This document shows, piece by piece, positions 11,396 to 21,939 of a stretch of 64,000 nt of DNA. A program made the translations under genes and the position numbers. Under the pieces are notes generated by a model. It saw nothing but the letters and a program-made list of their open reading frames with translations, ran no database searches and was not told the origin of the DNA. This DNA is from Mixophyes australis (taxonomy: Eukaryota; Chordata; Amphibia; Anura; Limnodynastidae): positions 186,001-250,000 of the forward strand of contig JAVHZZ010000017.1 of NCBI GenBank assembly GCA_036250195.1, given 5' to 3'. Numbering within the stretch: the stretch's first letter is position 1; every line of letters starts with the position of its first letter.

Positions 11396-12270
11396 AGAGA
11401 CACTCCTCTTCCTCAGCAAGGCTCTGGTCTTTGACTGCAAAGCTAAGACTTTTTCTGCTGGGAGATAAACTCTCAGAGACTGAGTATCAAAAAGCAGACC
11501 CAAGAATCGCATCTGCTGAGTTGGCACCAGCGATGACTTGGGTAAATTCAACACCCAACCGTGACTCTGAAGAAACTGCATAACAGTCTGAATCTGTTGG
11601 GATGAAAGGACCGCAGACGGTGCCTTCAACAGAAGGTCGTCTAGGTAAGGGACAATTGTTATGCCCTTCTGGCGCAATAGACTGGCCATGACTGCCATGA
11701 TCTTGGTAAAGACTCTCGGAGCGGTAGCCATCCCGAAGGGGAGTGCCCTGAACTGAAAGTGTGCCTTTCCTACTGCGAACCGAAGGAGACTCTTGTGTCC
11801 TTCCCAGATCGGTACATGTAGGTATGCTTCCTTGATGTCTAATGATGCCAAAAACTCCCCTTTTTCTATCCCTGCTATCACAAAGCGAAGGGATTCCATG
11901 CGAAATCTTTGAATCTTCAGCTGCTTGTTCAGAGACCGAAGATTCAGGATGGGCCGGAAGGATGCGTCTGGTTTTGGCACCAGGAAGAGGTTTGAGTAAA
12001 AACCTCGCCCCCTTTCTAGAGGAGGGACCTGAACTATTACTTGAGCAGAAAGGAGCTTTTGTATGGCTTCCTAAAGTGCTACACGTCTGCGGGGGCAAGA
12101 GGGGAGAGGAGTGGGCTAGATCTATGACGTAGCCCCGGGACACAACTCCTTGAACCCAGAGATCCGTCGTGGATTTCCACCACCGATCCCTGAATTGAAG
12201 AAGACGTGCCCCCACCTGATGCTCCCCCTGAAGAACTATGTCACGCGGAGGGCTTGTCTGCTGGACGAGC
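11390..12270 (-). pseudogene. DIRS reverse transcriptase, frameshifted and 3'-deleted
   Basis: The N-terminal segment (VGARLLQFRDRWW, WVQGVVSRGYVIDL) is in one frame (about 12270-12090). After a frameshift near 12080 the rest is in another frame: FYSNLFLVPKPDASFRPI, LASLDIKEAYLHVPI, FRALPFGMATAPRVFTKIM, the catalytic box VPYLDDLLLKA, and LNLPKSSLVPTQQMRFLGL. These are RT motifs 1-6 of the DIRS clade, with the YLDD catalytic aspartates intact. The protein stops just after the thumb, where sequence passes straight into the recombinase in a different frame. The RNase H and methyltransferase regions are therefore deleted. Confidence 0.88.
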
Positions 12271-13652
12271 AGAACCTCTCCTTGCTGTACCTCTAGCTCC
12301 TCTGCCTCTAATGGCCGATGATCTAGACACTGAGGAATACCCTCTATTAAAGGCACCCCCTCGGGAAAAGCTCCGAAAGGAACGAAATCTACCCTGATGG
12401 GGCCTGTTTGAAACCGTGGATAGAGCAGTACTCTTACCTCCCGTGGTCTCCTGAATAACCCTTTCGAGCTCCGGCCCGAATAGAGTTTGTCCATCAAAGG
12501 GTAAATTCTCTAAAGCTTTCTTAGAGTCTGCGTCCACCGACCACGTCCCTAACCATAGACGACGAGCTGCTACAGTAAGAGCCGAGCCCTTGGCATTTAC
12601 CGAAACTGCATCCATGGCAGCGTTCCCTACGTACTCCGAAGTTTCTAGTACATGTTCTGCTAGATCTACTAGCTCTGTACGCGGAGTGTTATCTCTAAGG
12701 CCCTTAATCAAAGCCTCCATCCATAACTGTACAGCCTTGTTGGCCCATGCTATAGCCATATTAGGCCTAAACAAACTTCCCACAGCGGTATAAGCTGAGC
12801 GAAGAGCCAGATCACACTTCTTATCAGTGTAATCCTTAAGGGTTATACGCTCTTGGACCAGGATAGCTGAAGATGAAGCTAACCAGGCTACCGGTGTGTC
12901 CACCCTAGGCAAAGTCTCCTATTTTACTGTGTCAGGAGGCAGAGGATAAAGAGACTTACTTTCCCGGCATCATAAACTGCTTATTTGGCTTGTGCCAAGC
13001 TTCAGAAATAATCTCCAACATTTCTGGAGAATGCGGGAAAATTGCTAACTGTGCCTTAGGTCTTTTAAATAAGGATATATCCTTAGGCGCTACGGGCTCC
13101 GGATCAGCTAACCCTAAGGCATGTCTGATTCCCCAAATAAGACTGTCCACACTCGTGGAGCCAGTCAGAATCATAGATAGCCTCCCCTTCTGGGTCGATA
13201 TCTACCTCACCTTCTTCGGCTGAGGAGCGATCAGAAAGCTGATCTATTTCCAGATCTGCATCAGTAATGGCTCTCTTACCCCTCTGGGAAATAGATACTA
13301 GCCTATCTTCCCCGTGGGTAGACCCTGCCTGTGATGTGGCATTCTCGTCAGACTGGCTGCCTGCAAGTGTAAGTGGGGTAGTGTTGTCACGTACCTCTAT
13401 TGCCCGCAGCATCACAGCCGTCATTTTCTCCATAGCCGAAGAAAAAGACCTAATCCAGGGCGGTTCCACCATTGCAGAGGATCCCTCCTGGGCTGGGTTG
13501 TTTCGCCTCTGAGCGTCCGCAGTACAAGCTGCGCAAAGGGCGTTTCGGTCTGTGTGGCCAACAGAAAGTTTTGTGTTACATTTTGAACAGGCATAATATA
13601 CTGCAGCAGGCACAGAAGTACCCTTGCCTTTAGCTGTCCCCTTCTCCGCCAT
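12241..13652 (-). pseudogene. DIRS gag, multiply frameshifted
   Basis: Begins with MAEKGTAKGKG at 13652 and a zinc-ribbon-like CSKCNTK...CAACT segment, followed by a charged acidic region (DLEIDQLSD, EEGEVDIDPEG). A frameshift near 13160 moves to the frame encoding DSLIWGIRHALGL and FPHSPEMLEIISEAW, and a further break and an in-frame stop occur around 12920-12960. The last segment (12241-12912) encodes YTDKKCDLALRSAY, WLGTWSVDADSKKALENLPF, FGPELERVIQETTGGKS and an Arg/Gly/Ser-rich tail. This is a typical DIRS gag in order and content. It would package element RNA but is not translatable as one protein here. Confidence 0.8.
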
Positions 13653-14258
13653 TGTTCTGCTTCTTAAAATAATTATTAAAAGAAATACAGACAATTTAAG
13701 ACGACAAAATAGGAGTCCTGTGCTAGGAAGTCTCTGAAAGAGCACCACTCTAAATAATACAAAAGACCGTTATAGTACATGGGTCCCTGTCTGTGAAAAT
13801 TCCTTTTACATGAAATAACTCACAAGACCATATAACACCATATATACACTCCCCAAATGCTCTTCTAATCATACAAGCCTGTAGCGATTAGGGCATATAA
13901 GGATATCACCGGAGGAGAGGCAGAGCAGAGGAATCTAGACAGAGCTGCACGCTTTCAGCAGTGACCTTCTCTTCACCCCCGCAGTTCACCGTGCAGGAAG
14001 ACCAGATCCAGGAAGCTACGATAACACTCCTCCCCTTCCTGGCTCTGCCCGCTCTGCCTCTGTAAAACATAACTCGCTGGCCCCATCCTCCAATGGCCGC
14101 CTAGGAGAGTCTAATGGCGCGCTATTCAGATTTTATGCCCAGCTCAGCGCGCTCCTTACTGCAGCCGACTCACCTCTCCCGAGTGTGAGCGCTGCTTCTG
14201 TCCCCCAATATACTCGTTCTGTCTAGGGAGAGCGGGGACCTGCGGCAAGAGGATCGCG

Positions 14259-14275
14259 GCGGGGGGGGGGGGGGG
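14259..14275. repeat. Poly-G run
   Basis: About 16 consecutive G inside the untranslated part of the DIRS element, upstream of gag. Confidence 0.95.
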
Positions 14276-14626
14276 AGGCTGATACAGCTTCACTCCCCTG
14301 CCGCTGCTAGACACATACAAGTTGCACTAAAACACTGTTCTGTGTCCCTTCTGAATATATTTCACCTTCCACTTAGACCAATAAACCTAACTAATGGCCC
14401 CTTAGAATAAATGCCGGCAGGGGTGCTGGTAGAAATGAGCGCTAGGCTTCACTTACCTGCGCTGGGATCCAGAGTGAGCAGAGCTGAGTCCTACTCACTC
14501 TGCTGGGTCTTGCCTGGGATCCCGCACTGCACCTGAATAGAATAAAAAATAAAAACATGTAATCCTACTGCTAGACAAAGTATAGGCAGGAGCCTATACT
14601 CCAGTGACCGAACTCTAAGTCACTTA

Positions 14627-14764
14627 AAAAAACTAAGGATCTCTCTGGAGAGGAGGGGCATAGCAGGGGAGGAGTCCAAAGATTTAACAGTTAAAGTGAC
14701 AAGAACTCCTGAGCCCACTACTATACCCAATGTCTCGCAGTGTCCCCCAATGGCAGGGAAGAGA
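14627..14764. repeat. DIRS terminal inverted repeat, high-coordinate end
   Basis: Inverted match to 10345-10485. It includes TATACCCAATGTCTCGCAGT and CCCCCAATGGCAGGGAAGAG at the outer end. Confidence 0.9.
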
Positions 14765-15679
14765 AATTAGAATTTATAAAATGTAAGAAGCTGTCTCTGG
14801 TATGTGTACTGTCAGTGGCTTCACTAGGCAGGCACAAGATGGCTGATTATCTTCTGCTTAGTTATTTTATGTATAGAGGAAGTGAATCTGCATGATACAG
14901 GGGGTTGGGTAGTGTTATGTGGCTGCGGGGGCTCACTGTACCATTATTAACCCTGGCACATCACTCATCAAAAATTTTCACTTGTGCAGTGCCAGAGGCA
15001 GGGAGACACTGTGACAAATGGAGCCCATCACTGACCAGGCTTGTAGAACAATCCCTGCACTAGTCTGACTTACTATAACAGGATCACTCTGAACAAGTCT
15101 AATTGAAAAGGTGAAATGAAAAGAGTCAATACTACTGAACTTTTATATTTCAGATCCCCATAAGATGGAGCAAAGTTTTGCACCCCTGTAGACACATCTT
15201 GACCCACTTAGCCATGGGCATACCATATAAATGAGAGCTTTTCTACAAAAATGACACCCTAATATTGCATTTAGACCGTGGGACACATTTTTCAAAATTC
15301 ATAATCAATCCCCAATGGCAAAGTATTACAGATTACAGGATTATTATATGAACTCACACCTTCAATTAGAGAGTATGAACAAACATACTGTAACAGTGTC
15401 TCAGATCCCACATTATATCTCCAACCCATTTCCAGAATTATATATTACTCAGTACCCAATATATCAAGGTAATCTTGTTTTAACTGTGTACAGTGTGGAC
15501 GATATCTGGTAGATAAAATAGTTCCACACATGAGTGATCATATTTTGTGTATAAACTATGTGAATATATTATGCTTAGTTTAATTTACATTAATAAAATC
15601 AACTGTTTTAACAATATTAAGAGTTCTGCTTTTCTCCTATGTGATATTCAAGACCTGATTCATTTGTAAACCATTTTCA
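14765..15679. other. Non-coding interval downstream of the zinc-finger gene
   Basis: AT-rich sequence. The last few hundred bases are probably the 3' UTR of the minus-strand zinc-finger gene ending at 15680. The motif AATAAA read on the minus strand is not obvious. No other gene is visible. Confidence 0.5.
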
Positions 15680-17025
15680 TTACTCAGAACATGGATATGG
15701 TTTGTCATCTGTGTGAGTTATCTGATGCTCAAAAGGATTTGATTTGTATCCGAAACAATTCCCAAACTCAGAACATGGGAATGTTTTCTCACCTGCATGG
15801 GTTCTCTGATGTTTGATAAGTTTTGAGTTCCATGGAAAACATTTTCCACACTCAGAACATGGAAATGGTTTCTCACCTGTGTGAGTTCTGTGATGTTTGA
15901 CAAGGTTTGACTTCTGTGCAAAACCCTTCCCACACTCAGAACACGGAAACGGTTTTTCCCCTGTGTGAATTCTCTGATGTTCAATGTGTTTTGATTTCTG
16001 TGCAAAACATTTCCCACATTCAGAACATGGAAATGGTCTCTCACCTGTGTGAATTCTCTGATGTTTGATAAGTTTTGATTTCTGTGAAAAACATTTCCCA
16101 CACTCAGAACATGGAAATGGTTTCTCACCTGTGTGAGTTCTCTGATGTCTAATAAGTTTTGATTTTACGGCAAAACATTTCTCACACTCAGAACATGGAA
16201 ATGGTTTCTCATCTGTGTGAGTTTTCTGATGTTCAACAAGATTTGATTTGTATACAAAACATTTCCCACACTCAGAACATGGGAATGGTTTCTCGCCTGT
16301 GTGAGTTCTCTGATGTTCAACAAGTTTTGATTTATGTGCAAAACATTTCCCACACTCAGAACACGGAAATGGTTTCTCACCTGTGTGAGTTCTCTGATGT
16401 TCAACAAGTTTTGATTTCTGTGTAAAACATTTCCCACATTCAGAACATGGAAACGGTTTCTCACCTGTGTGAGTTCTCTGATGTCTAATAAGTTTTGATT
16501 TCTGTACAAAACATTTCTCACACTCAGAACATGGAAATTGTGTCTCATCTGTGTGAGATCTCCGATGTTCAACAAGATTTGATTTATATACAAAACATTT
16601 CCCACACTCAGAACATTGGAATGGTTTCTCACCTATGTGAGTTCTCTGATGTTCGACAAGCTTTGATTTATATGCAAAACATTTCCCACACTCAGAACAT
16701 GTAAAAGGGTTCTCAGCTATGTGACTTTTCTGATGTTTATGAAGAGATAATTTAACTGTACAGCTTTTCCCACCCTCAGAACATGGAAATAATGTATCAT
16801 CTGTATGAGCTGTACTATGTGTAACAATATCTATGTTATCAGGATTACATTCCTCATGATTAGAGAGTTCAGATGATTTATCTGCACTGTAAAGTATTGG
16901 ATATATATTTAGGGTAATTGGGTTCTCTCCTGTAGAATCTTGAGTAATGTTGTTATCTTCCATTTCAAAATCTGTAGATAAAATCAGTTGCTCCCCCAAG
17001 ATATTCTTGCATTTACATCCATCTG
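15680..17025 (-). CDS. Final exon of KRAB-like C2H2 zinc-finger gene (about 11 intact fingers)
   Basis: An uninterrupted reading frame from a splice acceptor (polypyrimidine then CAG at 17026-17028) to a stop at 15680. The first 100 residues are the acidic spacer typical of frog zinc-finger proteins ([36 protein letters not shown]). A degenerate finger (CSEGGKSC) is followed by eleven C2H2 fingers of the CSECGKCF...H...H type with TGEKPFP linkers, then a broken finger (CSEFGNCF) and a short tail ending PYPCSE. Such proteins bind DNA in the nucleus; target and role are unknown. Fingers are nearly identical outside the specificity positions, suggesting recent expansion. Upstream exons lie at 17266-21289 and 24110. 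Two of them carry lesions, so whether this exon is expressed is uncertain. Confidence 0.88.
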
Positions 17026-17265
17026 CTGAAAGTAAAATAAATGTAAGGAAGGACATTGAGCTGCAGATTACAATACCCAAAATTTTCAAACTATAAACGA
17101 GTTGTTCAGCTGTTTAATTTCAATTTGCAATTGACGAACACTTCATTACAATTATAAAAGCACATTATCAAGCACATTGCTTAGATGCAGTCATAATTGG
17201 AATTCTTGTAATGACTCAATAAACAAAATATATGACTCTTTACTGTAATACATTTTATTACTCAC

Positions 17266-17377
17266 CTGTGCCGATATCTGTAGGGATATCCTCCTCCTTA
17301 CACTGCTGATCACCCCTCACATACGTCTCTTCCTTTCCCTCTATAATTTTTATTTTAATATCAGTCAGGACGTCATC
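17266..17377 (-). CDS. Zinc-finger gene exon 7
   Basis: Acceptor GGCTATTTAG before GATGACG and donor GCACAG|GTGAGT. It encodes DDVLTDIKIKIIEGKEETYV and RGDQQCKEEDIPTDIGT, a spacer exon common to frog KRAB-like zinc-finger genes. Its phase joins the finger exon (GCACAG + CAGATG gives T-A-D). It is a diverged duplicate of exon 5 at 20436-20535. Confidence 0.85.
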
Positions 17378-17622
17378 CTAAATAGCCCACAAAAGAATGA
17401 TAATTTTTTAGTCAAGTTTTTTTATTGGTATTTCAAAACAGAACATAAAGAAAATAATTATTTCTGAATAAACGTGATAGATATAAATCACCGGGTGTGA
17501 CACATTACATCAAAGATTAGTAAATTTCCAATACTTATGCAGGTATACAAAAACATACAGAACAATATCAAGACTGACAATAATACAGTATATAACAGAT
17601 GGCATGGGTCCCCATGGACACC

Positions 17623-17945
17623 CCTGATCATCATCATCATCTATTTCTTTATATAACGCCACTAACTCCACAGCGCTGCACAGAGAACTCACTCGCATCA
17701 GTCCCTGCTCCATTGGAGCTTACAATCTAAAATTCCCTAACATACACACACAGACCAAGAGAGACTAAGGGCAATTTAATAGCAGCCAATTAACCTACCA
17801 GTATGTTTATGGAGTGTGGGAGGAAACCAGAGCACCCGGCGGAAACCCACACAAACACGGGGAGAACATACAAACTCCACACAGATAAGGTCATGGTTTG
17901 GAATCAAACTCATGACCCCAGTGCTGTGAGGCAGAAGTGCTAACT
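17623..17945 (-). mobile_element. L2/SINE-type vertebrate repeat
   Basis: Begins with a (CAT)n microsatellite and ATATAACGCCACTAACTCC, then carries the widely conserved block GTGGGAGGAAACC, GGCGGAAACCCACAC, GGGGAGAACATACAAACTCC, ending with a GTGCTAAC-type end. This arrangement is the 3' end of an L2-related vertebrate repeat reading on the minus strand. It lies in the intron between exons 6 and 7 of the zinc-finger gene. Confidence 0.65.
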
Positions 17946-18480
17946 GTTAGGAACCCCTCCAGCCAGTACAGCAAAACCCGGAGTCTGCTCCGAAAGTCTG
18001 GTGTTCACTGTTGGGACAGACTTGGCTGCAGACAGAGGGTTGTGAGATGTCCACTGGCTGGGGAGAACCCAGGAATAGAGTTACAGAGGCCGTAGAGTAG
18101 GAAGTGCAGGAGCGAGTCCAGTGAGACACCGAGTGGATGGTGTCAAGACTGATATATCACTCATTGCCACTGGAATAAATAAGGAACAGTTGATAGAGAA
18201 GTCCCCTGATCCACAACGATTTCTGTACCGGTACCTGTCCGGAAAGGAACGGAACTTACAGTGATAGGTTAAGATGATGAAACTGAACGTAGGCAGTAGC
18301 CAAGGGTAACTACAACCCACAGTACCGGTGAGAGTCTAGAGATTTTAGGGAAATAGTTCTTAGGCGATTGCCGGGGGTAACTGCAACCCTCAGTACCGGT
18401 GAGAGTACGGAGATTTAGGGGTACAGTTCTTAGGCAGTTGCCAAAGGCAAGAGGGGGCTGGACTGTTTCTGCATTATCCA
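17946..18480. other. Unclassified repeat with a 71-bp tandem duplication
   Basis: Starts TGTTAGGAACCCCTCC, a word reminiscent of an LTR or retroelement leader. At 18305 and 18376 the sequence GGTAACT(A/G)CAACCC.CAGTACCGGTGAGAGT recurs with a period of about 71 bases. No coding domain is recognised. Confidence 0.4.
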
Positions 18481-19560
18481 CAAAGAACTCTTCCCACAAG
18501 GCAACCAGATCAGGTCCCTTGCCCATTAAAGGTAACTAAAAGGGTTCAGGTTCCAGAAAGATTGACCCCCTGGTAATGGCAAAGTCTACAGACAATATAA
18601 GAGGGGAATGGTCGCAGAGTTGTATCAGTCTTTCTAATGTAAGATTTTGGCTATGAAGGCACAGGGAGGTGCCCCGGGTGGAGCCGCCTAAGAAGGGATG
18701 CGATGAGCTTGCTCCACTGCGAACTGAGCCGTAAAGGAATCCTTCCCAAAAGCTTGAATTAACCATTTCTCCAAGAAACATTCAGTACCAGGCCCCTCCA
18801 CTTATTCAGGTAGCCCCACAAAACGAGTATTATTGCATCAGAGACTCCCCTCACTATAAGAAAGCGTCTGCTTACATGCCAACATCTGAGCTTCCAAATT
18901 ATCAATTTGACCCTTCATAGGTGCTGTAGCATCTTCTAGAGTCTCCGCTTCAGCCACTCACTATTGGATTTGTTGCATATCATGTCTGAAAAGGGAAAGG
19001 TCGGCCAGCTGTAGAAGCTGCTGCAATGTGACCTCAGGGTAAGTAGGTGAGGTTGGTGCATTAGGAACAGTGGTAGTTTGGGAGGGCACACATAATGGAG
19101 TTTCTCCAGAACTGTCAGTGTGTGTAGAGGAATAGGCAAACCGGTCAAGCCATCCGGCCAGAGCAGCATGATCATATAACGAGGAAAATACATCCCAATA
19201 TAGAGGAATGGGTATAATAATAGAGTTGTATTTCATGGATAAACACTTGTATGAAAGTCTTACCATGAAAGTACCCAAGGCAGAATCATAGAACAGAGTC
19301 AAGATAGTATAGACACCACTTATAAAAGGCAAACTGGATAATCCAGATATGGGAATGAGGTTCAATAAATAAGCTAATGACTGTCCCAGAGGAGTAATAT
19401 ATATTAGATGTCAAGTGCCAGGATGTTATCACAGCACAAACAGGCAAGATAGCATAAGTCAAATTACAGCCACTGTGTGAGGTACCTGCATGCACTCAGA
19501 GCCTGAGGCCCAGCTGTTGGGGATCCAATCTGTATCTCAGGATGGAAGGCTGACTTGGAG
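18481..19560 (-). pseudogene. L1/Tx1-like ORF1 remnant
   Basis: Minus-strand pieces in changing frames read SPTYPEVTLQQLLQL, then a coiled-coil-like segment (LEDATAPMKGQIDNLEAQM), then CNNTRFVGLPE, VEGPGTECFL and a degraded RNA-binding region. This order is that of L1/Tx1-type LINE ORF1 proteins (coiled coil, then RNNxRFxGxPE RRM region). Stops and frameshifts abound. It sits in the intron between zinc-finger gene exons 6 and 7. Confidence 0.65.
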
Positions 19561-20285
19561 CAACAGAACTGTGCAGCATGAGGACAAATCGCCGCTCTCT
19601 ATGGTGGAAAATAGGGCACTACCAAGACGTCAGCCCAGATTACAGGACAGGAACAGAAAATGTCCGTCCCCAGCTCCCAGGGCAGAGGGGTATAGTCTAC
19701 AGCATTGTCATGTACTCGAGTCGCACACAGTAAAGGGAAGAGCCTGAGCAAGTGTCGGCACCCGACGACCTGACAGTGATGGGTAAGTATGGTGATCTGT
19801 CTCACCACAGCAGGGGTCCCTGGGGTGTCCGCACCAACAGTCAGCGCCGGCAGCACGGAGAGGCAGAAGCGCTGTCCACCAAGGAGTCAGGCTGCAGCGG
19901 GTCCGCTCAGATAGCAGCCTCCGCACACCAGGCTGGGGTCTCGAAGAGCAGCGCCGCAGCCGCGGATCAGGAGAAGTACCCCAGAGGATGCCAAGAGGGG
20001 TAAGTAAGCTCCAGGACTAGACAGAGTCCAAATAAACCAGCAAACTCAAAATGGAGGATAAATGCAGGAATTTTAGGATGGAGAACGTAGCAAGCATACT
20101 TGTACTCCATGTATGTCCAGGACACGACCTCTTTAAGAATATTATATTAAATAATATCTGATTTAATAATGTGAGATGAAACAGAAGAATATGAGAGTAT
20201 AAGATCCACGCTGTTTTTTTACAGATAATATAATAAAATCACTTTGGCATTTAGGTATTTGGCAAGACCCTAAAATGTCATCTAC
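19561..20285. other. Probable L1 5' region and intron
   Basis: A GC-richer segment (19750-20010), probably the 5' part of the L1 insertion upstream of ORF1 on the minus strand, followed by AT-rich intron. No independent gene is recognised. Confidence 0.4.
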
Positions 20286-20350
20286 CTGAAACTCCTGTGA
20301 ATAAAGAGGACGGAGATATCTCTCTGGGGTATTTCTGTTACTGGATCCAT
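20286..20350 (-). CDS. Zinc-finger gene exon 6 (duplicate of exon 4)
   Basis: Acceptor TTTCCTACAG before ATGGATCC and donor TTTCAG|GTAGAT. It encodes DGSSNRNTPERYLRPLYSQ and EFQ. It is shorter than exon 4 (65 against 89 nt) because the end of the unit is lost and an earlier donor is used. Confidence 0.75.
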
Positions 20351-20435
20351 CTGTAGGAAACACACAGTGACTGAATACATTGTTTATACAAGGAGAATAT
20401 GTGACTCTTGTCTGTAATAAGTGTTTATTACTCAC

Positions 20436-20535
20436 CTATGCTGATTTCCTCCTCCTTACACTGCTGATCACCCCTCACATACGTCTCTTTCCTTCCCTCT
20501 ATAAATTCTAATTTAATACCAGTCATGACGTCATC
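20436..20535 (-). CDS. Zinc-finger gene exon 5 (duplicate of exon 7)
   Basis: Acceptor GCTGTTTAG before GATGACG and donor AGCATAG|GTGAGT. It encodes DDVMTGIKLEFIEGRKETYV then RGDQQCKEEEISIG, the same spacer module as exon 7. Confidence 0.8.
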
Positions 20536-20703
20536 CTAAACAGCCCACAAAACAATACAAATATATTTAATAATAACTGATTTAATAATTTATGATGAGA
20601 CAGAGGAATGTCAGTGTATATGATCCACACAAGTATTTTTTTTACAGATCATATATTGGGAAATTCACTTAGGTATTTGGCGAGACCCTAAAATGTCACC
20701 TAC

Positions 20704-20792
20704 CTGTGGAATACTGTGATTTTCCTCTGTACAATCCTGTGAATAAAGAGGACACGGACATCTCTCTGTGGTATTTGTGTTACTGGATCCAT
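20704..20792 (-). CDS. Zinc-finger gene exon 4
   Basis: Acceptor TTTCCTACAG before ATGGATCC and donor TCCACAG|GTAGGT. It encodes DGSSNTNTTERCPCPLYSQ and DCTEENHSIPQ, a spacer exon characteristic of frog KRAB-like zinc-finger genes. Confidence 0.85.
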
Positions 20793-20909
20793 CTGTAGGA
20801 AACATACACTGAGTGAATACATTGTTTATATGTGATTCTCAGATGATGTGTATCTAGGTGGCCTTCAAAACTGTTCTCTCCCCTACAATAAATGAAAATC
20901 TCCTCTTAT

Positions 20910-21033
20910 CCAGTGATTTGAGAATCCAGTGATTCTCCATCATTACGTCTTTGAAAAGACTCTTCTGCAATCTTAAATACGTCCACTCCTGCATGGATAA
21001 ATAGACAGTGACATCCCAACACTTTATAGGAAC
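20910..21033 (-). pseudogene. KRAB-like exon 3 with broken splice donor
   Basis: After an acceptor (GTGTATTAG) the exon encodes [20 protein letters not shown] and [18 protein letters not shown]. This is the KRAB-A-like box of frog zinc-finger proteins (DVTVYxSMxEWxYL...LYKDVMMEN). The sequence at the expected exon end is CACTGG|ATAAGA: the first base of the intron is A instead of G, so the normal GT donor is destroyed. Skipping, intron retention or a cryptic donor would be needed. In functional relatives this box recruits co-repressors or is an equivalent module; that role is inferred from the family. Confidence 0.8.
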
Positions 21034-21112
21034 CTAATACACCGAATGATACAGTCATCACGCAGACACATCCCCTGGTGTTACTGTATTATGTCACATT
21101 CCCAGCAGTCAC

Positions 21113-21289
21113 CTCTCCAGTCACCAGCTGAATGATCTTGTTGATCAGTTCCAGGATCTTCTAGTCATTGTTTCCCTCATATATCAGTAAGTGAGGTGGA
21201 GGAACCGTGATGGGACTCTGGGTCCTGCTCAATACTCCTGACACACTTGAGGGTGGCCCACCAAATCTCTTTATTACTACGGTGTAATC
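21113..21289 (-). pseudogene. Zinc-finger gene exon 2 with in-frame stop
   Basis: Acceptor TTTCACAG before GATTACACC and donor GGAGAG|GTGACT; 177 nt, phase 0. It encodes DYTVVIKRFGGPPSSVSGVL, SRTQSPITVPPPHLLIYEGN, ND, stop, then KILELINKIIQLVTGE. The stop (TAG at codon 43) replaces a codon that is sense in the family. Any product would have to start downstream, for example at a methionine in exon 3. The preceding family exon (with LLTGE at its end) was not found between here and 24110. Confidence 0.8.
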
Positions 21290-21939
21290 CTGTGAAATGA
21301 ATTGGATAAAAAGATAAATGAAGCTCCATGTATTTGGAATTTTTAGGAGTTAACTACAATACAATAATAGTATATTTTACAAATACAACCAATATCCTAT
21401 ATGTAACTGTTTCATATATACATGAAAGTAGAGTGTATATAGCATTTACATCTACTGCAGCTCAGTGGGCTCACCTATCACCCAAACCTTCAGTGGGTTC
21501 ACCTTTAAAGACAAGTTTAAAGTGGGTTCTTGTAGTAGACAGAGGACTCAGAATGGCCAACCTACGGAAGATAATAGGAGAAGTAAGTGCTAGATACATT
21601 CTACTAGACAGTCCATATAGGAAACACTTACATGTAGGACAGGGGTTGGATTTGTAAAACTAGCCCTTCTTGTCCATTTTGCACATTTAAAAAGTCCAGG
21701 AAAGTGGAAACATTCTATAATCGTAAAACTTACAACTAAAAATATAGCAAAATCTGTAACTCATTTTAATCAGAGTTGGTATTTCAGCAGTTTGAACAGT
21801 GTAGTAAATCGTACAACTCCAGTGAGTAAAACATAACCTAGCACAGACCCGTTGGGGTTGCACTAATTTAAAAATCAAAATCCATTCCTAATTTTAATAA
21901 AGCATTCACTACGCTAATATTGAAACTGAGGAAAAGACG
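21290..21939. other. Intronic sequence
   Basis: AT-rich intron between the first exon and exon 2. The text CTCAGTGGGCTCACCTATCAC at 21460 is the only slightly GC-rich patch. No gene is visible. Confidence 0.5.

Larger units (their letters stand above)
10309..14764 (-). mobile_element. DIRS-type tyrosine-recombinase retrotransposon
   Basis: A 4.46-kb element with the diagnostic DIRS architecture. The outer terminal inverted repeats (10309-10480 and 14627-14764) share CTCTCTGGAGAGGAGGGGCA-type and GAGCCCACTACTATACCC-type blocks in opposite orientation. An internal complementary region at about 10594-10690 is complementary to the outermost left end and continues straight into the complement of the outermost right end. 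Between the repeats the minus strand encodes gag (12241-13652), reverse transcriptase (11390-12270) and tyrosine recombinase (10704-11395), in the usual order. RNase H and the methyltransferase-like domain, normally between RT and recombinase, are missing, and several frameshifts are present. The element is inactive but structurally complete at its ends. Confidence 0.9.

Noticed and set aside
15718..16704. Several open frames on both strands over the zinc-finger exon
   Set aside because: They are shadow frames of a repetitive 84-bp finger unit, which stays open in other frames.
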